DNA of 64,000 nucleotides from Thermodesulforhabdaceae bacterium. GTDB lineage: Bacteria; Desulfobacterota; Syntrophobacteria; Syntrophobacterales; Thermodesulforhabdaceae. Numbering within the stretch: the first letter of the stretch is position 1; every line of letters starts with the position of its first letter. The stretch is from assembly GCA_037482015.1 (NCBI GenBank), contig JBBFKT010000001.1, forward strand, positions 716,584 through 780,583, read 5' to 3'. The translations under genes were made by a program, and so were the position numbers. Of the stretch, positions 34,564 to 42,862 are shown one piece after another. The notes under the pieces were generated by a model, which saw nothing but the letters and a program-made list of their open reading frames with translations, had not been told where the DNA came from and ran no database searches.

Positions 34564-34777
34564 AGCAACTCTTCACTATATCGTATTCAGATACGCACCA
34601 GTAGAAGGGCCAGTGGATCTTCTTGCACCAGCCTATGAGGTCAGCCGGGGGAAACTTAGAGCCTTTGAGCACTGGTTTGAAATACTTACAACTCCAGCAT
34701 ATATGATTGGTTTGTTTTTCCGGCACGAGTATTGTTGCTAAAAACTCATGCGGTTTTAAATCCTTTGCATGTTCCAT
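34541..34777 (-). CDS. Small Cys-rich protein, possible HiPIP-like Fe-S subunit
   Basis: 78 residues with five Cys in the pattern C27-x2-C30-x20-C51-x9-C61-x9-C71, rich in Trp, Tyr and Phe between them (CWSCKYFKP, WPFYWCVSEY). The pattern recalls the small HiPIP-like [4Fe-4S] subunits that accompany glycyl-radical enzymes such as benzylsuccinate synthase and 4-hydroxyphenylacetate decarboxylase. That is a resemblance in Cys layout only, and no glycyl-radical enzyme is in the window. A strong AAGGGGG precedes the start. Confidence 0.65.
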   Translation of the reverse strand: MEHAKDLKPHEFLATILVPEKQTNHICWSCKYFKPVLKGSKFPPADLIGWCKKIHWPFYWCVSEYDIVKSCYAYEKLE

Positions 34778-34792
34778 AAGAGCACCCCCTTT

Positions 34793-35257
34793 TTACCAGT
34801 CTCTTACTTCGCCTCGTTTAATTTTCTCCTGATACTCTTCCCATACTTCAGGACTGAGTTTCTTGATGTCCCAATAGAATCCCTGAGATCCAGCAATGCC
34901 AGCCGATGGAGGCTGAGGCCATGCACGCATAGGTCTGTTTCTTATGCTGAACTTTCTCTGATCGGCTCTTCCAAGGTAGATATGGCGTGGAGTGCAGTTA
35001 TAGGGGCGCGTCTTACCTTCTGTTCCAGGTGGAAAATTCGTGTATCCATCATAAGGTTTGTCGGCATATAGCGGTAGAATGTCAGGCTGTTCACCTGGAC
35101 GAGGCTCAGGGCCTTTATACATATGACCCATAATCATGTGGATGTAATATACCTCGCCACATTCCGCACACTTAATCTTTCCTTCCCAATTCCAGAAGCA
35201 ATACGGGTCAAGGTAATTGACCGTATCGCATTTTTTGCACCAAATAATATCACACAC
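34793..35257 (-). CDS. Zinc-ribbon protein of the CoA-transferase cluster
   Basis: 154 residues starting at GTG 35257 with AAGGAGGT upstream. The N-terminus has two Cys pairs, CKKC and CAECGEVYY about 20 residues apart, forming a likely zinc ribbon. The rest is Pro/Tyr/Arg-rich and extended (GHMYKGPEPRPGEQPDILPL), ending in a helix (LSPEVWEEYQEKIKRGE). No family recognised. It directly follows the second CoA-transferase (18-base gap). Confidence 0.65.
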   Translation of the reverse strand: MCDIIWCKKCDTVNYLDPYCFWNWEGKIKCAECGEVYYIHMIMGHMYKGPEPRPGEQPDILPLYADKPYDGYTNFPPGTEGKTRPYNCTPRHIYLGRADQRKFSIRNRPMRAWPQPPSAGIAGSQGFYWDIKKLSPEVWEEYQEKIKRGEVRDW

Positions 35258-35275
35258 GGCACACCTCCTTGGTGG

Positions 35276-36688
35276 TTAAATGATACCCTTTTCATACCAT
35301 TCCTGGATGGTGCTAATCGGATAACCAAGCAACTCATGATAGATTTTAATATTATCAGCACCAACAGGTCTGAAATCCCAGAATTTCCTTCTTGGAGTTT
35401 CAGAGAACAACCCTGTGCTGTAAGTGCTTTGAGCTATTACATCACCGAGCATTGGGTCATCCATCCACCTGACGGTGCCTCTTTGACGGAAGTGTTCAGA
35501 TTCATACACTTCCTTATCGTTCTTTACAGGCATTGCAAGAATGCCGGCTTCGGTCAGGATGCGAACAACCTCAGAACGAGATTTATCGGCAGCCCATTTT
35601 TCTATTTCACGGTAAATTTCCACCTGAGCTTCAGCCCTTACGCGCTCATTATGAGTCTTATACTTTTCATAAAGATCCATTCTCTTAATGACCGAGCAGA
35701 GTTCTTTGAAGTCGGGATCGTTGAAGGCGCTCACCATCACATAGCGGGCTTCATTTCGGAGCTGTGGATTCTTTTCATCGGGATAGTCAGATTTTCCGCA
35801 GATTATAATACCGTGGACGCAGAGCATGGTATCCCAGTTACCCCAACGCTGTCTCACAACTCCAAACCGTCCATACAAAGGCACACCGTATCCGAGACAT
35901 CTGGTTGCTGCTTGAACCTGAGAAAATTCAATCATGGTTCCAAGCCCTGTTTTTCTCCGCCAGTAAAGAGCTGCAAGGACTGCCACGGTAATCTGAGTCC
36001 CGGAATACCAGTCGATACACCAGTTGGAATGCTTTACCGGGTGACCACCAAAGTCTTCGTGAAATCCTGTAATACTTGCAAGCCCTGCATGAGCTTGTCC
36101 AAGGATGTCGTATGAACCTCCAAAGGCTTTAGGACCATAGCCAAAGCCACCACCCCATACGTAGATAAATCTGGGGTTTATTTCCTGAAGGTAGCGGTAG
36201 CTCTGTTTCCACTTATCGAATGTTCCTGGGCGATAACATTCGGTGAGTCCATCACTCATTTTCACCAGTTTGTAAAGGACTTCCTGTGCTTCTTTGCGGT
36301 GATAATCAAGCGAAATGTAATATTCGTTTACATTGGCATTGAGCACTCCAATACCCGTTCCGGACTTGGGACGGGTGTCATGGAGCGGATAGAAATAACA
36401 TTCATTGAAAGGAGAAGTGTGCCTCATCGGGTCGGCGACTCGCGGAAATTCAACTTTAATGATTTCCGCACCTAATTCACCGAGGTTTGCCACCGAGTGA
36501 GGCGTGAATATATACATTGTGCAGCTAAGCCATCTGATGCCTTCAAGGGCACCCGGCTTTATAAACTCATTCCCTACGTCGAATATCTTTCTGCAATATT
36601 CTTCATAGGGAGCCTTCATATCCTCAAGTTCTTCACGGCTCTTGGGACCAGGAAGGTCCTCCAGTCTGACTTCTCTTGGATCTGCCAT
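35276..36688 (-). CDS. Class III CoA-transferase, second of a pair
   Basis: 470 residues, CaiB/BaiF family (formyl-CoA transferase, BbsE/BbsF relatives). Motifs: [15 protein letters not shown] at the N-terminus, [14 protein letters not shown], the LNPR-like [17 protein letters not shown] and [20 protein letters not shown]. Asp226 in WCIDWYSG aligns with catalytic Asp169 of formyl-CoA transferase, so it should be active. It is longer than most relatives (about 400). The ATG at 36688 overlaps the stop of the first transferase as TAATG, with AAGGGGGTG as binding site. Confidence 0.88.
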   Translation of the reverse strand: MADPREVRLEDLPGPKSREELEDMKAPYEEYCRKIFDVGNEFIKPGALEGIRWLSCTMYIFTPHSVANLGELGAEIIKVEFPRVADPMRHTSPFNECYFYPLHDTRPKSGTGIGVLNANVNEYYISLDYHRKEAQEVLYKLVKMSDGLTECYRPGTFDKWKQSYRYLQEINPRFIYVWGGGFGYGPKAFGGSYDILGQAHAGLASITGFHEDFGGHPVKHSNWCIDWYSGTQITVAVLAALYWRRKTGLGTMIEFSQVQAATRCLGYGVPLYGRFGVVRQRWGNWDTMLCVHGIIICGKSDYPDEKNPQLRNEARYVMVSAFNDPDFKELCSVIKRMDLYEKYKTHNERVRAEAQVEIYREIEKWAADKSRSEVVRILTEAGILAMPVKNDKEVYESEHFRQRGTVRWMDDPMLGDVIAQSTYSTGLFSETPRRKFWDFRPVGADNIKIYHELLGYPISTIQEWYEKGII

Positions 36689-38163
36689 TATAACACCCCC
36701 TTTTCTTTTAAGACTTCTTGCATACGCTGACCAACGCCAAGATATTTCTGATAAATTTCTCCATTGTCGTATCCAAGCGGTCGCCCTAACCATTTTACTC
36801 TACCAGGCGTTCTCATCTGGAATGCGTTGGTAGAGGTGGCGTAAAGCAGAGTTCCATAATGCTCATCCTCAATGGTGTAAACCCATGGACGATACTTGAA
36901 GTGCGGGAACTCACAAACTTCGTCTATGTAAAGAAGCGGGCCAGCGGCGATTTCGTATTCAAGAAGCTTTTCTTCCGCCTCAACTCGGTTAGTGTCCCTT
37001 AACCACATGGAGGTCAGGGTGTAAGTTTTTATAAGAGCTTGCAAAGCGTTTCGAGCTGCCACTTCTTTGAGGAACGGATCTTCGTGAATCATACGACCAA
37101 ACTGAGGCAGGTCTCTTTCAATACACATTCCGATACGATACCACAATCGGTCTGTCTGACCACCGATCATCATATAGCCGTCTTTGCAGGGGTTCCAGGC
37201 ATACTGGTTAAGGTTGGGATCCCAGGAACCCGTTCGAGCTTTAATACTTTCGTTAAATCCATACCAGGAGATGTCAAAGTCAAGAATATCCATCAAGGCT
37301 TCCGCAGCGGTTACCTCAATGAACTGCCCTTTGCCGCTCTTTTCTTCTCGATAATAAAGAGCAGCAAGGATATTTACGGCAGCCTGTTCGCCAGCCACAT
37401 AGTCGGCAAGCCATACGCCTGAACGAGTTGGGTCACCACCGGAGCCGCGAGGCATAAAGTCATCGGGATAACCTGTGTTGTGGATGAAGGAGCAAGCCGC
37501 TTGTCCAAATGGATCAAGCATCCACTGACCATGTTTTGAAACTCTATCTTTTTCGGGTCCCCACTGACCGAGTTCACCTATCCAGCAATAGATGAGGCGA
37601 GGATTGAGTTTGCTTAACTGACGATAGCCGATTCCACGTTCATCCATGTATCCAGGGGGATATTCCTCTATAATGATGTCAGCTCTGTTTGCCAATCCTT
37701 TGTAGAGTTTCTGTCCTTCAGGAGTGTCAAGATTGAGAGTAATAGAATATTTGTTTCTCATTTCATGGATGAACTCAAGTCCGCAAGGCTCCCCGGTTTT
37801 TTTGTCTTTCAGCATGTATTCTTCTCTTCCGAAGGGGGTGAGCTTTCTCATAGGATCCCCTTCTGGAGGCTCCACTTTGATCACTTCTGCTCCAAGCTCT
37901 GAAAGAAGAGATGCACAGAATTTATGCCCGATACGCCACAATCCCACTTCCAGCACTCTCACACCCTGAAGAGCCTCAGGTTTGTCAAAAGCCTTCTGGA
38001 ACCATAGATTTTCTTCACACCAGGCGCCAAAATCCTCCGCCTTGCGCCTTGCATAGACTTTGGCTACCTCTTCCCTTGATGGAGGAGGTGTTGCCGGCCA
38101 AGGTCTTGGCTTCAGCGTGTCGGCTCTGCTTTTGATTTCAATCTCTTGCGGTTCTCTCGCCAT
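36688..38163 (-). CDS. Class III CoA-transferase, first gene of the cluster
   Basis: 491 residues, CaiB/BaiF family. An N-terminal extension of ~60 residues precedes the core. Core motifs: [59 protein letters not shown] and [20 protein letters not shown]. Asp254 in WLADYVAG aligns with the catalytic Asp of formyl-CoA transferase. The gene leads a six-gene operon, and a sigma-54-like promoter lies about 100 bases upstream. Two active-looking, different CoA-transferase subunits suggest a heteromeric enzyme like succinyl-CoA:benzylsuccinate CoA-transferase; the actual acid is unknown. Confidence 0.88.
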   Translation of the reverse strand: MAREPQEIEIKSRADTLKPRPWPATPPPSREEVAKVYARRKAEDFGAWCEENLWFQKAFDKPEALQGVRVLEVGLWRIGHKFCASLLSELGAEVIKVEPPEGDPMRKLTPFGREEYMLKDKKTGEPCGLEFIHEMRNKYSITLNLDTPEGQKLYKGLANRADIIIEEYPPGYMDERGIGYRQLSKLNPRLIYCWIGELGQWGPEKDRVSKHGQWMLDPFGQAACSFIHNTGYPDDFMPRGSGGDPTRSGVWLADYVAGEQAAVNILAALYYREEKSGKGQFIEVTAAEALMDILDFDISWYGFNESIKARTGSWDPNLNQYAWNPCKDGYMMIGGQTDRLWYRIGMCIERDLPQFGRMIHEDPFLKEVAARNALQALIKTYTLTSMWLRDTNRVEAEEKLLEYEIAAGPLLYIDEVCEFPHFKYRPWVYTIEDEHYGTLLYATSTNAFQMRTPGRVKWLGRPLGYDNGEIYQKYLGVGQRMQEVLKEKGVL

Positions 38164-38263
38164 CCTTTAACCTCCCTTTGACATTCTACAATTGTTAAAA
38201 CACCTTTACCCCGCTCCCGAGATCGTTACCTGCTTTCCCGGGGACTTCCGCTCTGTTAAACAC

Positions 38264-38279
38264 GGCAATTTCCTTGCCA
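38264..38279 (-). promoter_or_regulatory. Sigma-54-like promoter of the CoA-transferase cluster
   Basis: On the minus strand the bases read TGGCAAGGAAATTGCC, matching TGGCACG-N4-TTGCW with exact GG-N10-GC spacing. The transcript would start near 38253, leaving a leader of about 90 bases before the ATG at 38163. Confidence 0.6.
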
Positions 38280-38352
38280 AATTGGGCTTTGAAATAAACA
38301 TAGAATTTTCAGTATCTTATGGACTGGAACAAAAATGGGCAAACTATCTTGC

Positions 38353-38439
38353 TGTCCGGAATACGACCCGGTTGAAAAGCAAGTTCTCTCATAAGATATT
38401 GAAAATAAGTGCTTTTCTTTCCTGTTCGAAATACGACCC
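38353..38439 (-). promoter_or_regulatory. Two direct repeats, possible activator sites
   Basis: TGTCCGGAATACGACCC (38353-38369) and TGTTCGAAATACGACCC (38423-38439) differ at 3 of 17 bases and are spaced 70 bases apart. They lie roughly 75-175 bases upstream of the sigma-54-like promoter, the normal range for enhancer-binding protein sites. Confidence 0.5.
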
Positions 38440-38540
38440 TGTCTTGTCTGATCGGACAACTAAGGAAGACACTAAAAGGAAGAATATCTAATCTAGCTCA
38501 AGGTAAACACTTGATCTGATCCGAGGCAGTAAACAAAACA

Positions 38541-38615
38541 TGGAGCCGGCGACCGGATTCGAACCGGTGGCCTGCTGATTACGAATCAGCTGCTCTACCG
38601 CTGAGCTACGCCGGC
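38541..38615 (-). tRNA. tRNA-Thr (anticodon CGU)
   Basis: On the minus strand the cloverleaf is complete. The acceptor stem is GCCGGCG/CGCCGGC and the D arm GCTCAGCGGTAGAGC. The anticodon arm is GCTGA-TTCGTAA-TCAGC with anticodon CGT, and the T arm ACCGG-TTCGAAT-CCGGT. The discriminator is T and CCA is encoded (38541-38543). Anticodon CGU reads ACG threonine codons. Confidence 0.95.
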
Positions 38616-38737
38616 ACCTTGACGTTGAAAAGCCCTTTACCACATAAATCTAAATCGCGTCAAGCTAAGACAGAGGGTGCTCGAAAACTTCCCCTTATTG
38701 GGGTGGGTAATTGGGATGGGGGTGACCAGTTTGACCC

Positions 38738-38821
38738 AAGACGGCGGCAGGACATTGGCAGGGTCGCCGTCCTCGGTGACTGATGCAACTTAAGTAGGGG
38801 CGAAAAATTTTTCGCTCCTAC
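38738..38821. repeat. Composite repeat, copy 2
   Basis: AAGACGGCGG, GGGTCGCCGTCCTCGG, then the GTAGGGGCGAAAAATTTTTC-type palindrome at 38794-38821 (one mismatch in the arms). The order is as at 21475-21544. Confidence 0.8.
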
Positions 38822-38839
38822 CAACGTCCAAACAGCGTA

Positions 38840-38865
38840 TAGGGGCGACGCATGCGTCGCCCCCA
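38840..38865. repeat. GTAGGGGC-class palindrome, GACGCATGCGTC core
   Basis: GGGGCGACGCATGC and its complement span 38842-38863 exactly; the outer TA/CAC bases are partly degenerate. Confidence 0.9.
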
Positions 38866-38942
38866 CAATAATGCCTACAATGCGATTTTGTTCCGATGTC
38901 CTCAAGAAGAGGTTTACTTTATTTTGAAATAGCCATTTATCA

Positions 38943-40517
38943 TCAAGAACTGTAAAGAAGTTCTCTAATCCTTTGGCAACATCTCTGACGATACCCATGT
39001 TCATGGTGGCGCTTTACCGATTCCTGTTCGCTTCGTAAAAAATCCTCATAATCTATATCGCCCACAACTTCTCCGCTGTGAAGAATTATTGCTCGATCGC
39101 AGATAAACGATAAAAAGCAAACATCGTGGCTTATGACGATAAGAGTTGAATCAACCGCTTTCAATATTTCTAAAAGGGTTTCTTCTCCCTGAGGGTCTAA
39201 ATTGTTTGTTGGTTCGTCGAGAATAATAAGATCGGGTTTCATGGCAAGGATAGTTGCTAGAGCAAGACGCTTCTGTTCGCCACCACTCAGATGATGAGGC
39301 ACTCGATCCTCATAGCCTTCCAGATTGACCGCTTCTAAAGCCTCTTTTACACGTTTAATCGTTTCTTTTCCTGAAATACCCAGCATCTTAAGACCAAAAG
39401 CCACTTCATCAAAGCAGGATGACGAAAAAAATTGGTCTCGCGAATCCTGAAATACAATACCCACCTTTTGCCACAGCTTCTTGCGCATCTTTTCAGATAC
39501 TTCGCGTCCTTCTAGCCTATAAACGCCGTATCCTTTGAAAATCCCGGTAATACAAAAAGCGAGGGTCGATTTGCCCGCCCCGTTTTCTCCGATAAGAGCA
39601 ATCCTTTCTCCTCGTTTAATTCTCAAATCAACTTTTTTTATTCCCCAGACCCCACTTGGATACTTATAGGAATATCCTAGTAGTTCTATAAAAGCACTAT
39701 TATTGCTGACGGAATATCTCATTTCTTTCTGGGCAATCTCATCTTGATAAGTAGCGCAACACTGAAACCTGAAAGTAAAATCAAGTCCGTGGTCTCGAAG
39801 AGTTTCCTTATTACTAATAAGTTCTGTCATTGTGTAATCGTGATGAACCATACCGTCTTTGAGCACAAAAGCTCGCTGGCAGAGTTCATATAGGAAGAAA
39901 AGGTCGTGGCTTATGCAAAGGATAGTTCCACGAAAATCTGAAAGAACGTCAAGTATTATGCCTTCGCTTTCTCGGTCAAGCCCAACAGTTGGTTCATCAA
40001 GTATAAGAATTTCTGGATCCATTGCCAGAACAGCCGCCAGAGCCGCTCTCTTCCTTTCGCCATAGCTAAGATGATGGGGTTCTCGAAAGATAAGTTTCTC
40101 GATGTCCAACCGTTTTGCCCATTCAAAAACTTTATCTTCTGCAGCCTTCAGCGAGACCCCCTTTAGAAGAAGTCCAAAGGCGATATCTTCAAATATAGTC
40201 GGGCAAAATAGTTGGTCGTCACAGTCCTGGAAAAGCATTCCCACTCTGGGCGTTAACCTTTGATCAGGGTTTCCACTACCGTGATATATAATTTTACCAG
40301 AAGTTGGCTTGTAAATACCGGCTATGAGCTTGGCTAAGGTTGTCTTTCCTGCACCGTTTTTTCCAACAACAGCCAGTCGATCTCCTTCGTAAATACATAA
40401 AGAAATTCCTTGTAAAGCTCTTTTCCCATCAGGATAGACATAGTCAACATTAGACAATTCCAGGATAGGCTTTGCTTCGTGACGAATATAAGGCTCAATT
40501 CGAGCGATTTCATGCAT
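38943..40517 (-). CDS. Energy-coupling factor ABC ATPase, two domains fused
   Basis: 524 residues, two EcfA/CbiO-type ATPase domains in tandem. Domain 1 (about 18-245): Walker A GKNGAGKTTLAK, signature LSYGERKR, Walker B ILILDEPTVGLD. Domain 2 (about 283-500): GENGAGKSTLAF, LSGGEQKR, LIILDEPTNNLD. Q-loops are FQDCDDQLF and FQDSRDQFF. Such fused ATPases drive ECF vitamin or metal importers with EcfT. EcfT lies 15 bases upstream. The Tyr in the first signature (LSYGE) is typical of one half of EcfA heterodimers. Confidence 0.92.
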   Translation of the reverse strand: MHEIARIEPYIRHEAKPILELSNVDYVYPDGKRALQGISLCIYEGDRLAVVGKNGAGKTTLAKLIAGIYKPTSGKIIYHGSGNPDQRLTPRVGMLFQDCDDQLFCPTIFEDIAFGLLLKGVSLKAAEDKVFEWAKRLDIEKLIFREPHHLSYGERKRAALAAVLAMDPEILILDEPTVGLDRESEGIILDVLSDFRGTILCISHDLFFLYELCQRAFVLKDGMVHHDYTMTELISNKETLRDHGLDFTFRFQCCATYQDEIAQKEMRYSVSNNSAFIELLGYSYKYPSGVWGIKKVDLRIKRGERIALIGENGAGKSTLAFCITGIFKGYGVYRLEGREVSEKMRKKLWQKVGIVFQDSRDQFFSSSCFDEVAFGLKMLGISGKETIKRVKEALEAVNLEGYEDRVPHHLSGGEQKRLALATILAMKPDLIILDEPTNNLDPQGEETLLEILKAVDSTLIVISHDVCFLSFICDRAIILHSGEVVGDIDYEDFLRSEQESVKRHHEHGYRQRCCQRIRELLYSS

Positions 40518-40532
40518 AGGGGGAAATCCTTC

Positions 40533-41459
40533 CTAATGTATCAGGTAGAACCGTTCAATCACGTAAAGCCCTAGAGGAAGAGCAATCCACAGTATGCCAA
40601 TAACCCAATCCTTCGTTGTGGCTACGAAAGGATAAAAACCAGGAAATCGTCCTCTGTAACCCCTCAACTCCATAGCTTCCGTTATCCTTTGAATGCGTTC
40701 GAAGCTTCTCACAAACAAGGTTCCAATGAAAGATCCCACAATCCTTAAGGTTTCTAAACCCGTTTTGGCTTCAAAGCCTCTAAGTCTCATAGCTCGGTGC
40801 ATTCTTTCAGCTTCATCCACCAACACAAAAATATATCGATAGGTAAGGAGCAACATTTGAGCAATGCTCGCCGGAAAGCCAATTTTATTGAGCGCCATGA
40901 TTGTTGCAGTGTAGGGAGATGTTTCGAGCATAATCGCTGTTGTTAGGACAACAGTGGTTGCCTTTATCCCTATGGTTATGGCTCCTATAAGGGCATCATA
41001 GTTCAGATTTAGACCAATAAAGGGTTCAAAAACTATAAGCCTTGTGCTAGCTTTAATGGGAGCAGTAAGGGGCAGAAACACTACAAGAGCTAAAGTGAGA
41101 ATGCCTATTGGCTTCAGCCTCCTCCTTATAGAACTTCCAGGGAGTTTTGCTAAAGCACAGAAAAGAGATGCCCACAACATGGATGTCAAAATCAGCGTAA
41201 AAGATGACAAGCTTACCGAAAGAAAACTAAACAAAATGCCCGAAAAAATTTTTATTCTTGGATCCCACCGATGTAGGAGCGAATCTCCCCTAATTAGTCC
41301 CATGGAGGGGATGTTTACGTCAAAAGCTTCAGGGGTGTTATGTCTTTGCTGTGAATATCTGATCTTTTTCAATAAAGCAAAAATAATGAAAATAACAATT
41401 AAGGCTCCAGCAACTGGAGCCCAGACATGCCAGGGGATCCGTATAACAAGTTCATCCAT
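40533..41459 (-). CDS. Energy-coupling factor transmembrane protein EcfT (CbiQ-like)
   Basis: 308 residues. The CbiQ core from about residue 60 includes HRWDPRIKIFSGILFSFLSV, YRYIFVLVDEAERMHRAMRL and the two coupling motifs containing Ala-Arg-Gly-like elements (MRLRGFEAKTG, MELRGYRGRFPG). An extra N-terminal membrane helix (WAPVAGALIVIFIIFALL) precedes it, similar in position to a fused small CbiN/PDGLE-type segment, though not recognised. No S component (CbiM, BioY or others) is adjacent: the 200 bases upstream are gene-free and then a plus-strand gene begins. The substrate is therefore open. Confidence 0.88.
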   Translation of the reverse strand: MDELVIRIPWHVWAPVAGALIVIFIIFALLKKIRYSQQRHNTPEAFDVNIPSMGLIRGDSLLHRWDPRIKIFSGILFSFLSVSLSSFTLILTSMLWASLFCALAKLPGSSIRRRLKPIGILTLALVVFLPLTAPIKASTRLIVFEPFIGLNLNYDALIGAITIGIKATTVVLTTAIMLETSPYTATIMALNKIGFPASIAQMLLLTYRYIFVLVDEAERMHRAMRLRGFEAKTGLETLRIVGSFIGTLFVRSFERIQRITEAMELRGYRGRFPGFYPFVATTKDWVIGILWIALPLGLYVIERFYLIH

Positions 41460-41662
41460 CTAACTTTGACCTCAGAGTCGAATTTATTAGCTAACTTCAA
41501 ATATTAAGGAAAAAATTCTTCTACTCTGTCGATCTCTTGTTGTCGCTTTGATCAAGTTGATAATAATAATATGTGAGACTAGGAATAGCAAGTAAGCTTA
41601 CCAGTATGGAATTCGATCTTCAAATAGCGGTGTTTTGAATATGATTGGGAGCAGGATAGTCT

Positions 41663-42862
41663 ATGGTAGAAATCCCTCTACCTATTTCCGGAAAGAAGAT
41701 AGCAAAAACTCTTTCCTACAACCATGTTTTGCTTTTGAAGCGAGCCGATTATGTCTTAAGACTGCTTTTTTTGTCCTGGCTCGGAAAATTTATTAGGGTT
41801 CTTTTTGTTACTTCCAATCCAGCTAGACTTGTTAACCCTCGAAGAGTTCTTGTTATCCGCCCTGGAGGCATAGGCGATGCAGTAATATTGGTTCCTGTGC
41901 TTAAAAAACTTCGCTCTTCTTTCCCTCAAGCTCACATCGCTGTTCTTGCAGAACGTAGAAATGCCGCGGTTTTCCGTCCACTTTGCGGAAACATTATTGA
42001 TGCGCTGTTTTGCTACGATCGATTTCGAGATTTTCTATCTCTTCTGGTTTGCTCTTTTGACGTGGTGATAGATACTGAACAATGGCATGTTCTTTCGGCT
42101 ATTACGGCTTCTACAGTTGGCAGGAAGGCAATACGTATCGGTTTTGCTACCAATGAACGGTCCATGTTTTTTACTCATCCTGTGCCTTATGACAATGATG
42201 GCTTTGAAGGCGATAATTTCTTTAGACTTCTTAGGCCATTAGATATTGACTCAACGCCTCCGTATCCTTTCGCATGTTTTTATCCGGTAGACAGGTTCTC
42301 CAGGCAGGATAAAGCTAAGCGAGTGGCTCTTTTTCCTGGTGCAAGTATCAAAGAACGTCAGTGGGATCCTGCAAAATTTCGCGAAGTGGCTGCCTGGCTT
42401 CGATCCAGAAACATCGATGTGGTAATTGTAGGTGGGCGAGAGGATGTGGAATCTTCGAAAATTATTGCCTCAGGGCTTAACGATGTTGAGAATCTTGCTG
42501 GTAGAACATCTCTTGAAGAAACCGCAGGAGTTCTAGCTTCCTGTGATCTTGTAGTAGCTTCAGATTCGGGTATCATGCATCTTGCTGTGGCGGTTGGAAC
42601 GCCTGTTGTGGCTTTCTTCGGTCCGGGTATAGAATCAAAATGGGCGCCAAGAGATGGCATAAGCATAGTCATCAATAAGAAATTCCCCTGTAGTCCCTGC
42701 ACCAGTTTCGGTTACACGGCTGCTTGTTCAAGAAATGCTCAGTGCATACAGGAGATTACGGTTGATGAAGTTTTAAATGCCATTAAGAGTATTCTTTTTA
42801 GGGAATGGGAATTGGGAACTGGGGAATGGGAATTGAGAAGACATGAGCATAAAAAATATTAG
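41663..42862 (+). CDS. Glycosyltransferase family 9 (heptosyltransferase-like)
   Basis: 399 residues, GT-B fold. The GT9 signature is near residue 73 (RVLVIRPGGIGDAVILVPVL). The donor half has RVALFPGASIKERQWDPAKF, VVIVGGREDVESSKI, NLAGRTSLEETAGVLASCDL, SDSGIMHLAVAVGTPVVAFF and GPGIESKWAPRDG, plus Cys-rich PCSPCTSFGYTAACSRNAQC. It is ADP-heptose:LPS heptosyltransferase-like and probably adds a core sugar to lipopolysaccharide. The last ~14 codons are made by a direct repeat (42801-42837) and give an odd WEL-x-TGEWEL tail. Confidence 0.88.
   Translation: MVEIPLPISGKKIAKTLSYNHVLLLKRADYVLRLLFLSWLGKFIRVLFVTSNPARLVNPRRVLVIRPGGIGDAVILVPVLKKLRSSFPQAHIAVLAERRNAAVFRPLCGNIIDALFCYDRFRDFLSLLVCSFDVVIDTEQWHVLSAITASTVGRKAIRIGFATNERSMFFTHPVPYDNDGFEGDNFFRLLRPLDIDSTPPYPFACFYPVDRFSRQDKAKRVALFPGASIKERQWDPAKFREVAAWLRSRNIDVVIVGGREDVESSKIIASGLNDVENLAGRTSLEETAGVLASCDLVVASDSGIMHLAVAVGTPVVAFFGPGIESKWAPRDGISIVINKKFPCSPCTSFGYTAACSRNAQCIQEITVDEVLNAIKSILFREWELGTGEWELRRHEHKKY
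42801..42837. repeat. Direct repeat of GGGAATGGGAATTG
   Basis: Two copies (42801-42814 and 42822-42835), 21 bases apart, keep frame and duplicate EWEL in the glycosyltransferase tail. The segment also supplies GAGAAG as binding site for the next gene. Confidence 0.8.

Larger units (their letters stand above)
38164..38540. other. Control region upstream of the CoA-transferase cluster
   Basis: No gene seen on either strand. It contains, on the minus strand reading toward the cluster, two direct repeats (38353-38369 and 38423-38439), a sigma-54-like promoter (38264-38279), and the ribosome binding site GGGAGGTTAAAGG near 38170. A short palindrome TTGTC-TGATCG-GACAA lies at about 38444-38459. 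Confidence 0.55.
38616..38942. repeat. Gene-free repeat patch between tRNA-Thr and the Ecf genes
   Basis: No credible gene. The tRNA promoter should lie in the first ~60 bases. From 38738 to 38865 it holds a second copy of the composite repeat and two GTAGGGGC-class palindromes. An open minus-strand frame over 38660-39004 is a translation of these repeats. Confidence 0.75.

Noticed and set aside
35123-36115. 330-residue plus-strand open frame opposite the CoA-transferase genes
   Set aside because: It is antisense to genes with clear family motifs and has no ribosome site; an antisense shadow.
38660-39004. Minus-strand open frame overlapping the end of the Ecf ATPase gene
   Set aside because: Its sequence includes VGATHASPL and VGAKNFSPL, direct readings of two palindromes; not a gene.
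41460-41662. Cobalamin riboswitch before the EcfT gene
   Set aside because: The 200-base gap shows no B12-box-like sequence.
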